Shown: positions 32,815-42,282 of the stretch, piece by piece
How positions within the stretch are numbered: the first letter of the stretch is position 1
Layout: every line of letters starts with the position of its first letter
Assembly: GCA_947475735.1 (NCBI GenBank)
Contig: CANJLQ010000003.1
Coordinates: 124,001-188,000 of the forward strand
DNA from: Caulobacteraceae bacterium
GTDB lineage: Bacteria > Pseudomonadota > Alphaproteobacteria > Caulobacterales > Caulobacteraceae
DNA length: 64,000 nucleotides
Direction of reading: 5' to 3'
Position numbers and translations under genes: made by a program
The notes under the pieces: model-generated
Seen by the model: the letters and a program-made list of their open reading frames with translations, nothing else
The model's database searches: none
What the model was told of the DNA's origin: nothing

Positions 32815-35520
32815 ATGTCCGTATCGCGTCACAGTTCCGTCTATGTCCGTGCGTCCGTGATCGCCATCGCAGCGGCGCTGGCCCTGCCCGCGTTCGCCCT
32901 CGCCCAGGAAGCTCCGGCGCAGGACGAGGACCAGGCCACCGAGGTCGAAGACATCGTCGTGACCGGCACCAGCATCCGAGGCGTCGCCGCCGCCGGGTCG
33001 CCGACGATCGGCGTGGACCGCGCCGACATCACCGCCAGCGGATCGTCCAACGTCAGCGACGCCACGCGCCTTCTGCCCCAGGTCCTGAACCTGGGCGCCG
33101 ACGAAAGCCGCAGCAGCTTCACCGGCGGGGCCCAGGACGCCGCCGCCAACTCCACCGCCGTGCGCAGCGCCAACCTGCGCGGCATCGGACCCGAGGCCAC
33201 CCTGCTTCTGCTGAACGGCCGGCGGCTGGCCCCCAACGGCGTCATCAAGGCGCTGGGCGATCTGGATCAGATCCCGACCTCGGCCATCCAGCGCGTCGAG
33301 GTCGTGACCGACGGAGCCTCGGCCATCTATGGCTCGGACGCCGTGGCCGGGGTGGTCAACCTGATCACGCGCCGCAACTTCGACGGTGCAGAGAGCACCC
33401 TGCGCTACGGCTTCGCCGACGGCCTGGACCAGCTGCAGTTCAGCCAGACCTTCGGCCGGACCTGGGACGGTGGCGGCGTCTTCCTGGCCTACGAACACAA
33501 CGAGCGCAGCAACCTGATCGGGGCGGACCGGGACTTCGCCAGCCAGAATCGCACCGCGCGCGGCGGCACGGACGCCCGCCCCTTCACCGCTGGCCCCGGC
33601 AACATCGTGGTCGGCGGCGTCCGTTACGGCCTGCCAAACACCAACGGCGTCGGCGTCACCCCGGCCCAGCTGTCGACCACGCCGAACCGCTATGACGAGG
33701 CCTTCGCCGCCGACCTGCTGCCCGAGCAGGAGCGCGACACCCTGCTGCTGAACATCAACCACCAGGTCACCGACCGGCTGGAGCTCTGGTACGAAGGCTT
33801 CATCACCAAGCGCGACTACGACCTGGCGGCGCCGCCCGCCCTGTTCAGCCTGACCGTGCGCAACACCAATCCCTTCTTCGTCGGCCCGGTCGGCGCGACC
33901 CAGGGCACGGTCGAGTACCGGCTGGTGGACGACGACGACTCGAACTCGACCGGCTTCGAGAACGCTCAGCAGAACGCCATCGGCCTGAACATCGACCTGG
34001 GCTCGGACTGGCAGCTGGCGGGCTATGCGGCCCACAGCATCAGCCGCGGCTTCCAGGACCGCAAGAACGTCATCAACAACGCGGCGCTGACGGCGGCCCT
34101 GGCCTCGACCAACCCGGCGACCGCGTTCAATCCGTTCGGCAACGGCACCTTCAACCGGACGAACAACCCGGGTCTGCTGGACATCATCGACGCCAACCGC
34201 GCCACCTATGGCACCAACATCACCCGCGATCTGTCGGTGAAGGTGGACGGCCCCCTGTTCGACCTGCCCGGCGGCACGGTCCGCATGGCCCTGGGTGGGG
34301 AGTTCCACGACAACACCTTCCGCCAGAGCCTGTTCGCCACGAACGTGCAGGCGTCTGGCGCAACGACCTTCAAGGGCGTGTTCAACTCGCGAACCATCAG
34401 CTCGGTGTTCGGCGAAGTGTTCGTGCCCCTGGTCAGCGAGGCCAATGCCCTCCCGCTGGTCCAGCGTCTGGAGCTTTCGGTCGCGGGTCGCTGGGAGGAC
34501 TATTCTGACTTCGGCACGACCACCAATCCCAAGGTCGGGGTCATCTATGCGCCGGTGCAGGACCTGGTGTTCCGCGCCACCTACGGCACCTCGTTCCGGG
34601 CTCCGTCGCTGGTCGACAGCGCCGACCAGATCCTGAACATCTTCATCCAGAACATCACCGATCCGACGTCCTCGACCGGCACCACGCGCGGCATCTTCTT
34701 CAACGGCGGCAACAGCGGACTGGGGCCGGAGACGGCGACGACCTGGTCGGGCGGCTTCGACTGGTCGCCCAGCTTCTTCGACGGCTTCGACCTGTCGGTG
34801 AACTACTACAAGATCGAGTACGAAAACCGGATCGACGTGGCGCCAGGCAACGCTTTGGCCCAGGGCACGGTCTATTCCAACCTGATCACCCGTCGTCCCG
34901 CGGCGTCCGACGTGGCCGGCAACGCGGCGTTCAACGCCTTGGTCGCCGCCCGCTTCGCCAGCCCCGATCTGCAGAACCCGGTCGAGCCGGTGACCAACAT
35001 CAACGTCATCGTCGACGGTCGTCGCCAGAACCTGGGCACGCTGAACCAGGACGGCTTCGACGTGAACGCCAGCTACCGGTTCGAGACCGGCTTCGGCGAC
35101 TGGCGGCTGGGGCTCGACGTGGCCAAGATTCTGACGGTCGAACGTCAGGGCGCGGCCGGCCTGCCGACCGTCGACGTGCTCGACACCTTCGGTAATCCCG
35201 TCGATCTGCGGGTGCGCGGGTCGGTGAACTGGAACCTGGGCGGCTGGTCAGTGAACGCCTTCGCCAACTACGTCGACAGCTACCGGAACACGGCCATCAC
35301 CCCGAACGTCGAGGTCGACAGCTGGACGACCTATGACCTGACGGCCTCCTACACCTTCGAAGGCGAAGGCCTGACCGATGGGGTGCGCGTCTCGGTCAAT
35401 GCGCTGAATGTGTTCGACGAAGACCCGCCCATCGCGATCAACGGCACGGTGTCCTGGGACAGCCAGAACGCCTCGGCCATCGGCCGCATGATCTCGTTCG
35501 AAATCTCCAAGAGCTGGTGA
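32815..35520 (+). CDS. TonB-dependent outer-membrane receptor B
   Basis: 901 residues, signal peptide ending LPAFALAQ, TonB box VEDIVVTGTSIRG, plug segment QRVEVVTDGASAIYGSDAVA and barrel ending in FEISKSW. It is a clear paralogue of the receptor at 22856-25510: same acidic linker, same GTSIRG box and the same C-terminal VNALNVFDEDPP-INGTVSWDS signature. The receptor pair flanks the pobA / CoA-transferase segment, suggesting two related ligands or one ligand of varying size. A strong Shine-Dalgarno (GGGGGAGGAAACC-ATG) and a downstream rho-independent terminator make it a well-expressed single-gene unit. Confidence 0.94.
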   Translation: MSVSRHSSVYVRASVIAIAAALALPAFALAQEAPAQDEDQATEVEDIVVTGTSIRGVAAAGSPTIGVDRADITASGSSNVSDATRLLPQVLNLGADESRSSFTGGAQDAAANSTAVRSANLRGIGPEATLLLLNGRRLAPNGVIKALGDLDQIPTSAIQRVEVVTDGASAIYGSDAVAGVVNLITRRNFDGAESTLRYGFADGLDQLQFSQTFGRTWDGGGVFLAYEHNERSNLIGADRDFASQNRTARGGTDARPFTAGPGNIVVGGVRYGLPNTNGVGVTPAQLSTTPNRYDEAFAADLLPEQERDTLLLNINHQVTDRLELWYEGFITKRDYDLAAPPALFSLTVRNTNPFFVGPVGATQGTVEYRLVDDDDSNSTGFENAQQNAIGLNIDLGSDWQLAGYAAHSISRGFQDRKNVINNAALTAALASTNPATAFNPFGNGTFNRTNNPGLLDIIDANRATYGTNITRDLSVKVDGPLFDLPGGTVRMALGGEFHDNTFRQSLFATNVQASGATTFKGVFNSRTISSVFGEVFVPLVSEANALPLVQRLELSVAGRWEDYSDFGTTTNPKVGVIYAPVQDLVFRATYGTSFRAPSLVDSADQILNIFIQNITDPTSSTGTTRGIFFNGGNSGLGPETATTWSGGFDWSPSFFDGFDLSVNYYKIEYENRIDVAPGNALAQGTVYSNLITRRPAASDVAGNAAFNALVAARFASPDLQNPVEPVTNINVIVDGRRQNLGTLNQDGFDVNASYRFETGFGDWRLGLDVAKILTVERQGAAGLPTVDVLDTFGNPVDLRVRGSVNWNLGGWSVNAFANYVDSYRNTAITPNVEVDSWTTYDLTASYTFEGEGLTDGVRVSVNALNVFDEDPPIAINGTVSWDSQNASAIGRMISFEISKSW

Positions 35521-35549
35521 TCTTTCCAGTTCCTCCCGGAGTAACTTGA

Positions 35550-35587
35550 CGGCGAGCCGGGTCCGCCCGGCTCGCCGCTTTTCTTTT
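35550..35587 (+). terminator. Rho-independent terminator
   Basis: A 12-bp stem (35550-35561 with 35566-35577) with a TCCG tetraloop is followed by CTTTTCTTTT. It ends the TonB receptor B transcript; the hydrolase gene starts 10 bases later and must use readthrough or its own promoter. Confidence 0.88.
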
Positions 35588-35597
35588 GAGTGGTGCC

Positions 35598-37346
35598 ATG
35601 TTCCGTCTGCTCGCCGCCGTTCTGACCGTCTTCGCGCTCTGGCTTTCGCCCCTCGCCGCCTCGGCCCAGTCGACCTTCAACGCCGGGCCGCCGACGCCGG
35701 AGTATTCCGAGCAGGTCGCCACCTCCTTCTATCTGCCGCTCAGGGACGGGACGCGGATCGCGATCTCTCTGCACCGGCCTTCGGTCGGCGGCGTTCCGGT
35801 GGAGGGCCCCCTGCCGGTCATCTGGCACCATGCCCTGGATATCGAGCCCGCCGGCACGCGAGCCACCGACGTCGCGGCCCCCGGCGGGCGCGCGCCACTG
35901 TCGGAGATGACCCGGTATGGCTATGTCGTCGCCATCGCCGCGCGGCGGGGCAATGGCGCCTCGTTCGGCACCCGGCGCGGATACGAGGACTTCACCGAAG
36001 GCTTCGACGCCTATGAGATCAACGAGTGGCTGGCGATCCAGCCTTGGTCGGACGGCAAGGTCGGCATGTACGGCTGTTCCAACACCGGCGAGGCGGCCAT
36101 GCACGCCGTCGTCGCCCGGCCGCCCAGCCTGAAGGCGGTGTTCGCCGGCTGCTTCGCCTGGGATCGCTACGACGGCCACACGCGCGGCGGCATCATCTCG
36201 CAATACGGCACCGGCCCGACCCGGACGATCGAGGACGACCTGCGCGCGACGCCGGTCCAGGGCGACGAGGACCGCGTCCTCCTGCGCCAGGCGGCCGAGG
36301 AACACCTTGCCTCGACCAACCTGCTGGAACTGATGCAGTCCATGCCCTATCGCGACGGCTGGTCGCCGCTGGTGATGGCGCGGTTCTGGGGCGAGGTCAG
36401 CATCGGGGCCTATCTGAGCCAGGTGCGAGCGTCGCAGATTCCGATCTACATCCAGGGCGGTTGGGCCGACGATTTCCGCACCGAGGGCCTGATCGCCCTG
36501 GCCAATCTGCCGGGCCAGGCGCGCATCATCATTGGCCCGTGGCGGCACTGCATTCATCCCGGTTTCGACCTGCGGGCCGAACAGCTGCGCTTCTTCGACC
36601 ACTACCTGAAGGGCAAGGACACCGGCATCCAGCACGACGACCCCATCCACTACTTCACCATCGGCGCGCCCGAGGGGCAGGAATGGCGGACCGCGAAGGA
36701 ATGGCCCTTGGCCGACACCGATCACCAGCGGCTGTTCCTGGCGGGCGAGAGCCTGACGGCCAGCGCGCCGCGCCGGGAGGCCAGTCGGGCGATCACGGTC
36801 GACTACGCCCCGGTCTGCCCGCCCGATCCGGTGGAGCCGAACTTCGGTCCCTTTGCCCAGCCGTGCCGGTCGTCGGCGCAGAATGTGACGGTGGCGGCCC
36901 GGACCTTCGAGCGGGACACGGAAGTGACCGGCAATCCGCTGGTGGACCTCTGGATTTCGTCGACCTCACCAGAGCAGCCGGTGTTCGCCTATCTGGAAGA
37001 CGTGGCGCCGGACGGAACGGTCACGGTCATCAGCGAAGGTCGCCAGCGGGCCTCGCTGCGTCGGGTGGTCGAGGCACCCTGGAACACCATGGGCACGGCG
37101 TGGCGGCGGTCGTGGGCGGAGGATCATCAGCCGCTGGAGGCGGGGGTGCCGGTCAAGGTGTCGTTCGACCTGCTGGCCGTGTCCTATGTCTTCAAGGCCG
37201 GGCACACGCTGAGGGTCAGCATCACCGGATCGGACGTGCGCGAGCGCGCCCGCGTCGAGGTCTCGCCCGCTCCGACCCTGACGGTTCATACCGGAGGCGA
37301 GACGGCGTCCAGCGTCGTCATTCCCTTCCGCCCCGCCGCCGGGTGA
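35598..37346 (+). CDS. Exported CocE/NonD-family hydrolase (S15-like)
   Basis: 582 residues, with signal peptide (FRLLAAVLTVFALWLSPLAASAQ), an alpha/beta hydrolase domain and a C-terminal jelly-roll domain as in cocaine esterase and X-Pro dipeptidyl peptidases. Nucleophile Ser in GMYGCSNTGEAAM; Asp in QGGWADDF; His in GPWRHCIHPG. The residue before the Ser is Cys rather than the more common Tyr-flanked GxSYxG pattern. Family members cut aromatic esters or amides, which fits release of benzoate- or cinnamate-type acids in the periplasm. It follows TonB receptor B, but a strong terminator lies between them. Confidence 0.88.
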   Translation: MFRLLAAVLTVFALWLSPLAASAQSTFNAGPPTPEYSEQVATSFYLPLRDGTRIAISLHRPSVGGVPVEGPLPVIWHHALDIEPAGTRATDVAAPGGRAPLSEMTRYGYVVAIAARRGNGASFGTRRGYEDFTEGFDAYEINEWLAIQPWSDGKVGMYGCSNTGEAAMHAVVARPPSLKAVFAGCFAWDRYDGHTRGGIISQYGTGPTRTIEDDLRATPVQGDEDRVLLRQAAEEHLASTNLLELMQSMPYRDGWSPLVMARFWGEVSIGAYLSQVRASQIPIYIQGGWADDFRTEGLIALANLPGQARIIIGPWRHCIHPGFDLRAEQLRFFDHYLKGKDTGIQHDDPIHYFTIGAPEGQEWRTAKEWPLADTDHQRLFLAGESLTASAPRREASRAITVDYAPVCPPDPVEPNFGPFAQPCRSSAQNVTVAARTFERDTEVTGNPLVDLWISSTSPEQPVFAYLEDVAPDGTVTVISEGRQRASLRRVVEAPWNTMGTAWRRSWAEDHQPLEAGVPVKVSFDLLAVSYVFKAGHTLRVSITGSDVRERARVEVSPAPTLTVHTGGETASSVVIPFRPAAG

Positions 37347-37353
37347 CCGCACG

Positions 37354-38487
37354 ATGAGCCCTGCCCCGTTCAAGCTCTACATGACCGGCGACCTGGTCCT
37401 GGACGAGCCCGAGGCGGACCGGTTCTTCGATCCGGCGCGGGCCATGCTGGCCGAGGCGGACGTCCTGATCGGCCATGTCGAGGTGCCACACACCACGCGA
37501 GGCACCGAGTCGGTGGGCGACATTCCGGCTCCGGCCAGCGACCCGGAGAACCTGCGCGCCGTCGGTCGGGCGGGCTTTCACATGGCCAGCCTGGCGGGCA
37601 ACCATATTCACGACCGGGGCTGGGAAGGCATCGAGGACACGGCGGCGAACCTGACCGAACAGGGCGTCGCCTCCGCCGGGGCCGGACGCAATCTGGCCGA
37701 GGCGAGAAAGCCTGCGGTGATCGCCCGCGCGGGCAAGCGGGTGGCCCTGCTGAGCTACAACTGCGTCGGCCCGCGCGAGGGCTGGGCCGGGCCGCGGAAC
37801 GCCGGCTGTGCCTATCTGAAGATCATCAGCCACTATGAGCCGGAGGGTGCCAATCCGGGCGGCCCACCCAAGGTCTATACCTTCGCCGATCCCGACACGG
37901 TCGAGGCCATGCAGAGGGACGTCGCGGCGCTGCGCGATCAGGTCGATGTCCTGGTCGTCGCCCTGCACAAGGGCGTGGTCCACACACCGGCCCACATCGC
38001 CATGTACGAGACCGCCGTGTCCCGCGCGGCGATCGACGCCGGGGCCGACGTCGTCATCGGCCACCACGCCCACATCACCCGCGGCGTCGAGGTGTATCGG
38101 GGCAAGCCGATCTTTCACGGCCTGGGCAACTTCGTGACCGTGACCCGCGCCCTGTCGGTCGAGGGCAACGCCAGTCCCGAGCGCCGAGCCTGGGCGGAAC
38201 GGCGCAAGGTGCTGTTCGGGTTCGAGCCCCTGGCCGACTATCCTCTCTATCCGTTTCACCCCGAGTCGCGGAACGGCATGGTCGCGGCCTGCCACATCGA
38301 CACGGACGGCGGGATAAGCGCGGGGTTCCGACCGTTCTGGATGCTGCCGTCGGGCCAACCGCAGCCTCTGGGCGACGACGCCCAGGGCGGGGCCGTCGTG
38401 GACTACATCATCGACATCACGCGCCGGGCGGGGCTGAAGACCGACTTCGCATGGCAGGGCGACCGCGTCGTGTTCGACGCGGCCTGA
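37354..38487 (+). CDS. CapA-family metallophosphatase-fold protein
   Basis: 377 residues, matching the CapA/PGA-synthesis metallophosphatase fold: TGDLVLDEP, GHVEVPH, LAGNHIHDRGWEG, LHKGVVHTP, GHHAHITRGVEVYRG and FHGLGNF. These supply the His/Asp/Asn residues of a two-metal site. There is no signal peptide, so it is probably cytoplasmic, unlike membrane-bound CapA. It starts 7 bp after the CocE-like gene and is in its operon. A role in capsule synthesis is unlikely here; it may be an amide- or phosphate-processing step of the catabolic island. Exact reaction unknown. Confidence 0.8.
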   Translation: MSPAPFKLYMTGDLVLDEPEADRFFDPARAMLAEADVLIGHVEVPHTTRGTESVGDIPAPASDPENLRAVGRAGFHMASLAGNHIHDRGWEGIEDTAANLTEQGVASAGAGRNLAEARKPAVIARAGKRVALLSYNCVGPREGWAGPRNAGCAYLKIISHYEPEGANPGGPPKVYTFADPDTVEAMQRDVAALRDQVDVLVVALHKGVVHTPAHIAMYETAVSRAAIDAGADVVIGHHAHITRGVEVYRGKPIFHGLGNFVTVTRALSVEGNASPERRAWAERRKVLFGFEPLADYPLYPFHPESRNGMVAACHIDTDGGISAGFRPFWMLPSGQPQPLGDDAQGGAVVDYIIDITRRAGLKTDFAWQGDRVVFDAA

Positions 38488-38499
38488 ACCCGGTGTCGA

Positions 38500-39450
38500 T
38501 CAGTCGATGTTCTTGCGCTGAACCGTCCAGTCGGCGTCGGTGCACAGGCGGCAGTCGGCACCGGTGAAGGTGCGGCCCGCCTCGGCGTCACCCAGCAGTT
38601 GCCAGTTCAGCCAGTCCTTCATGACCTGGGCGTATTCGCCGCCGCGCGGCTCGCGGTAGGTGCCGCCGTGGCCGCTGTCGATGTCGGCGTGGAAGATCGG
38701 CACGGTGTTCAGGGCCTCGAAGTCCAGGCGGGCGTTCGGCGTCGCCTGATCCGTCGACCCGCCGGACACATAGAGCATCGGGGTGTGGATGCGCTTCAGG
38801 TCATCGACGCCGGCCGGACGATAGTTACGGCCGGTGCGTGAATCGTCCGAGGGCGGGGTGCGGATGATGCCGCTGTTGCCGATGATGGCCGTGGTCACGC
38901 GCGGATCGTCGGCGGCGGCGATGGCCTGGAGGCCGCCGCAGGAATGGCCGATGACGGCAATCTTGTCGGTGGCGATGACGCCGTCATAGCGCCCTCCGGT
39001 GACGTCGTTCTGGGCGATGGCCCAGTCGATGGTCTCCAGCAGCTGGGCGGTGCGGTTCTGGGTCGCGGTGGCCATGACCCCTCCCCCGGCGGTGCCCGGG
39101 GCGCGCGGCGCGTCTGCCCCCTCGACGATCGGGCCGCCGGTGACGACGACGTAGCCGTAGGACGCCAGCTCGCCCAGGAACTGGGACGTGATGTTGCCGA
39201 CATTGAGACAGGCTCCGGCCCCGTGCGCGACCAGCGGAAGGTCGCGACCGACGGCGGCCATATCAGCGGGTCGATAGACCGTGTGGTCCGGCAGGGTCGG
39301 ATCCATCTCCATGACGACGGCGTAGGGTCCGCCCAGCCCCTCGACCGGCATGGGGGGCGAGCTCTGCGGCGGGTTCGGGACCTGGGCCTGGGCTGCACCG
39401 GCCATGCCGAAGGCCACCACGGCGGCGGCGGCGAGAAGACGCGTCTTCAT
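38500..39450 (-). CDS. Exported alpha/beta hydrolase, cutinase/PETase-like
   Basis: 316 residues, signal peptide (RLLAAAAVVAFGMAGAAQAQ). The fold resembles the dienelactone hydrolase / polyester hydrolase branch: nucleophile Ser in VIGHSCGGLQA, LVAHGAGACLNVG near the oxyanion hole, an acidic residue near SGGSTDQ and His in DSGHGGTY. Two C-terminal Cys (ADCRLC) could form a disulfide. ATG at 39448-39450. Convergent with the CapA-like gene. Probable periplasmic esterase for an aromatic ester. Its upstream region (39505-39535) has TTGTATGCAACAC, similar to the half-sites before other genes of this island. Confidence 0.85.
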   Translation of the reverse strand: MKTRLLAAAAVVAFGMAGAAQAQVPNPPQSSPPMPVEGLGGPYAVVMEMDPTLPDHTVYRPADMAAVGRDLPLVAHGAGACLNVGNITSQFLGELASYGYVVVTGGPIVEGADAPRAPGTAGGGVMATATQNRTAQLLETIDWAIAQNDVTGGRYDGVIATDKIAVIGHSCGGLQAIAAADDPRVTTAIIGNSGIIRTPPSDDSRTGRNYRPAGVDDLKRIHTPMLYVSGGSTDQATPNARLDFEALNTVPIFHADIDSGHGGTYREPRGGEYAQVMKDWLNWQLLGDAEAGRTFTGADCRLCTDADWTVQRKNID

Positions 39451-39522
39451 GGGGTATCCTCCTGGGTTCGCCCATCCTGCGGGTCTTCGCGGCGGGCGTT
39501 GGCCGGATTATTGTATGCAACA

Positions 39523-40758
39523 CTAACTATCTGCAAGTCCGTTGTGCGTGGGCACAGCCGGGGCCCGTCGCGCGAACATCAGGCAGACGACGGCGCAGGC
39601 GCTGGTGGCGCTCAGCATGGCCGCGATCTCGAAGCCTGAACCCTCGATCAGACGGATGGCGAAGGCCGCCAGCACCGCCCCCATGCCGAACTGGGCGAAC
39701 CCCATCAGGGCCGAGACCGCCCCTGCCCGCCAGCCCGCCGCCCCCATCGCCTCGGCCGCCGCATTGGGGCTGGACAGGCCGTTCATGGTGAAGGCCAGGC
39801 ACAGGGGGATCAGAAAGGCGGGAATTAGCTGCGGCCACCGGGCGACGCTGGCCAGCATCAGCAGACAAGCCGCCAGGTTCAGCCGCGTCGACCAGATCAG
39901 CAGGTGGTGGCTGGTGAACCGCCTGAGCAGCAGCCGGTTGACCTGCGATCCGATCAGGATGGCGAGCGAGCCCGCGCCATAGAACCAGCCGAAGTTGGTC
40001 GCGCTGACCCCGAAGCCGTCGATGAACAGGTGCGGAGACAGGGTCATGTAGATGAAGGTGCCGGCCGAGACGAAGCCGCCGCAGGCGATGAAGGCTGCGA
40101 CCTGGCGATCCGTCAGGATGGCCCAATAGCTGCGGAAGGGATGTTCCGAGCGGGCGGCAGACCGGGTCTCGGACGAGGTGCTCTCACCCAGCCTAAGCGT
40201 CACGATCGCCCCCAGGACGATCCCGAACGCCAGCAGCACCCAGAACACCGCGCGCCAGCCGAAGGCCGCGATCACCCAGCCACCCGCCAACGGCGACAGG
40301 ATCGGCGCGACGCCCAGGATCAGCATCAGGGTCGAATAGACGCCGGCCGATTCCTGCGGCGTGAAGCGGTCCCTCACGATGGCGCGAGAGATGACGACCC
40401 CCGCGCATCCGCCCAGGCCCTGGATGAAGCGAAAGGCAATAAGGGCCGACAGGTCGGTGGCGACGATGCAGGCCACGGTCGCGGCGAGGTAGAGGACGAT
40501 CCCCAGCAGCAGCGGGGCCCGCCGGCCCCAGCGATCCGAGGCCGGGCCATAGACCAGCTGGCCCAGGCACAGACCCAGGGAGAAGGCGGCGACCGTGTCC
40601 TGCACCCCCGTCGCGGCCCCGCCGAACTCCACTGTCATCAGCGGCAGGCCAGGCAGGTACATGGCGATCGACAACGATCCGAACGCCGCCAGCGCCCCCA
40701 GTGTCAGCAACAGCTCCAGCCGGCCGGGCCCGACCGACGCGGCCCGGTCGTCAGCCAA
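39523..40758 (-). CDS. MFS transporter, Bcr/CflA type
   Basis: 411 residues, 12 helices. AFGSLSIAMYLPGLPLM in helix 1, GQLVYGPASDRWGRRAPLL and RFIQGLGGCAGVVISRAIVRD match the Bcr/CflA drug-resistance subfamily. TTG 40758 is used, overlapping the CoA ligase stop by 8 bases; no ATG gives the full first helix. Such carriers usually export toxic compounds. Here it is the last gene of the hydroxycinnamate operon and may export excess aromatic acid or aldehyde. Uptake cannot be excluded. Confidence 0.83.
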   Translation of the reverse strand: MADDRAASVGPGRLELLLTLGALAAFGSLSIAMYLPGLPLMTVEFGGAATGVQDTVAAFSLGLCLGQLVYGPASDRWGRRAPLLLGIVLYLAATVACIVATDLSALIAFRFIQGLGGCAGVVISRAIVRDRFTPQESAGVYSTLMLILGVAPILSPLAGGWVIAAFGWRAVFWVLLAFGIVLGAIVTLRLGESTSSETRSAARSEHPFRSYWAILTDRQVAAFIACGGFVSAGTFIYMTLSPHLFIDGFGVSATNFGWFYGAGSLAILIGSQVNRLLLRRFTSHHLLIWSTRLNLAACLLMLASVARWPQLIPAFLIPLCLAFTMNGLSSPNAAAEAMGAAGWRAGAVSALMGFAQFGMGAVLAAFAIRLIEGSGFEIAAMLSATSACAVVCLMFARRAPAVPTHNGLADS

Positions 40759-42274
40759 GGGAGGTCGTCGCGCTGTGGGCCTCGCGGTCGGCAAGCAGAG
40801 CCAGAGCGATCTGGCGCAGATCGCCTTTCTTGACCTTGCCCGAGCCGGTACGCGGCAGGGCCTGAACGGCCACGACATGGCGCGGCAGCTTGTAGCTCGC
40901 CAGGCGAGGGCGGAGATGCTCTCGCACCCGCTCGTGCAGGGTGTCCTCGCTGTCCGGATGGACGATGGCGCAGACGCCGACCTCGCCCCAGCGGGCGTCC
41001 GGCACGCCCACCACGGCCGCCTCGATCACGCCGGGGAAGTCAGCCAGCGCGGCCTCGATCTCGGCTGGATAGACGTTCTCGCCGCCGGAGATATACATGT
41101 CCTTGCGACGGTCGACGATGGTGAGATAGCCGTCGGCGTCGGCCACGGCGATGTCGCCGGTGCGGAACCAACCGTCGGCGGTGAAAGCCTTGGCGGTCTC
41201 GTCGTCGCGCCGCCAGTAGCCGCTGAACAGGTTCGGGCCCCGCAGCAGCAACTCGCCCGGCTGGCCCGACGACATGTCCTGGCCTTCGCCGTCCACGAGA
41301 CGAAGCTCGATGCCGGGTGCCGGAACCCCGGCGGCGCCCGCCTTGGCGGCGATGATCGCGGGGTCCAGCGCCATGCCGAGCACGGTCCCCGCCTCGCTCA
41401 TGCCGAAGCCGTCGACGACGGACACGCCTGAATCGAGCCAGGCCTGGATCGCCGCCGCCGGATGGGGTGCCCCGCCGGTGAACAGAGCCGTCAGAGAGCT
41501 CAGGCGACCGCCGTCGAACGCGGGCTGGGCCCGGATGCGATCCGCCATCTGCGGCACGCAGAAGTAATGGGTCACGGCCAGGTCCGGTTCGGACAGCCGC
41601 GCCAGGGTGCGGGCAGGATCGAACCCGTCTGAAACCAGCAGGACGCCCCCCTGCATCAGGATCGGCCGCACGCTGGTGATCAGGCCGATGATGTGGAACA
41701 TCGGCGTGTCGATCAGGATGCGGCTGCGCCCATCGACGCGCCCCAGCAGGCTGAAGTTGATCGCCGTCTGCCGCTGGGCCCGCTCGCTCAGCATCACCCC
41801 TTTGGGCTGGCCCGACGTCCCCGAGGTGAACAGGATCAGCGACACCCGCTCCGGATCGACCGGCTCCACCACCCGCTCGCAGGCGACGTCGATGCGCCTC
41901 GCCAGCTCGTCCGTCGTCAGGCCAAGGGTCGCCAGCCCGGCGAGATCCGCATCGCCCACGACCAGCTGCGGCTCGGCGTCGGCGATCAGGGCGGCGACTT
42001 CCGGCGCGCTGAGCCGCCAGTTCAGCGGCACATAGATCAGCCCCGCCCGGGCGCAGGCCAGGTGCAGGATGACCAGCTCGACCCGATTTCGCGCCAGCGA
42101 CGCGACCCGGTCACCGACCGCGCAGCCGAGTCCGGTCCGCAGCAGGCCCGTGCAACGGTCGATCGCGGCGTCGAGCTCGCGATAGGACCACGTCCGCCCT
42201 GACGCCAGATCGACGGCGGCCAGGGCGTCGGGGCGAATCCGCGCCTGGAAGGCCGTGTCGTCGATCGGCCCCAC
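40751..42274 (-). CDS. Hydroxycinnamate (feruloyl/p-coumaroyl)-CoA ligase, probable
   Basis: 507-residue ANL ligase. A3 motif LFTSGTSGQPKGV, A5 GFGMSEAGTV, A8 GWFRTGDIAVADADG and catalytic Lys in LPRTGSGKVKKGDL. GTG 42274, eight bases after the hydratase-lyase stop. The substrate is inferred from the operon: it is directly downstream of a hydroxycinnamoyl-CoA hydratase-lyase and an aldehyde dehydrogenase, so it should supply feruloyl- or p-coumaroyl-CoA. Sequence alone does not separate it from other aryl-CoA ligases. Confidence 0.85.
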   Translation of the reverse strand: MGPIDDTAFQARIRPDALAAVDLASGRTWSYRELDAAIDRCTGLLRTGLGCAVGDRVASLARNRVELVILHLACARAGLIYVPLNWRLSAPEVAALIADAEPQLVVGDADLAGLATLGLTTDELARRIDVACERVVEPVDPERVSLILFTSGTSGQPKGVMLSERAQRQTAINFSLLGRVDGRSRILIDTPMFHIIGLITSVRPILMQGGVLLVSDGFDPARTLARLSEPDLAVTHYFCVPQMADRIRAQPAFDGGRLSSLTALFTGGAPHPAAAIQAWLDSGVSVVDGFGMSEAGTVLGMALDPAIIAAKAGAAGVPAPGIELRLVDGEGQDMSSGQPGELLLRGPNLFSGYWRRDDETAKAFTADGWFRTGDIAVADADGYLTIVDRRKDMYISGGENVYPAEIEAALADFPGVIEAAVVGVPDARWGEVGVCAIVHPDSEDTLHERVREHLRPRLASYKLPRHVVAVQALPRTGSGKVKKGDLRQIALALLADREAHSATTSLG

Positions 42275-42282
42275 GACGCGGC

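Noticed and set aside
32713..34308. 531-codon open frame on the minus strand opposite TonB receptor B
   Set aside because: It lacks a plausible start context, its protein is Gly/Val/Arg-rich without domains, and the plus strand encodes a complete receptor with signal peptide and conserved motifs. High GC keeps antisense frames open.
37354..38487. Capsule biosynthesis gene cluster
   Set aside because: Only a CapA-like protein is present; there are no glycosyltransferases or CapB/CapC, and it lacks a membrane anchor.
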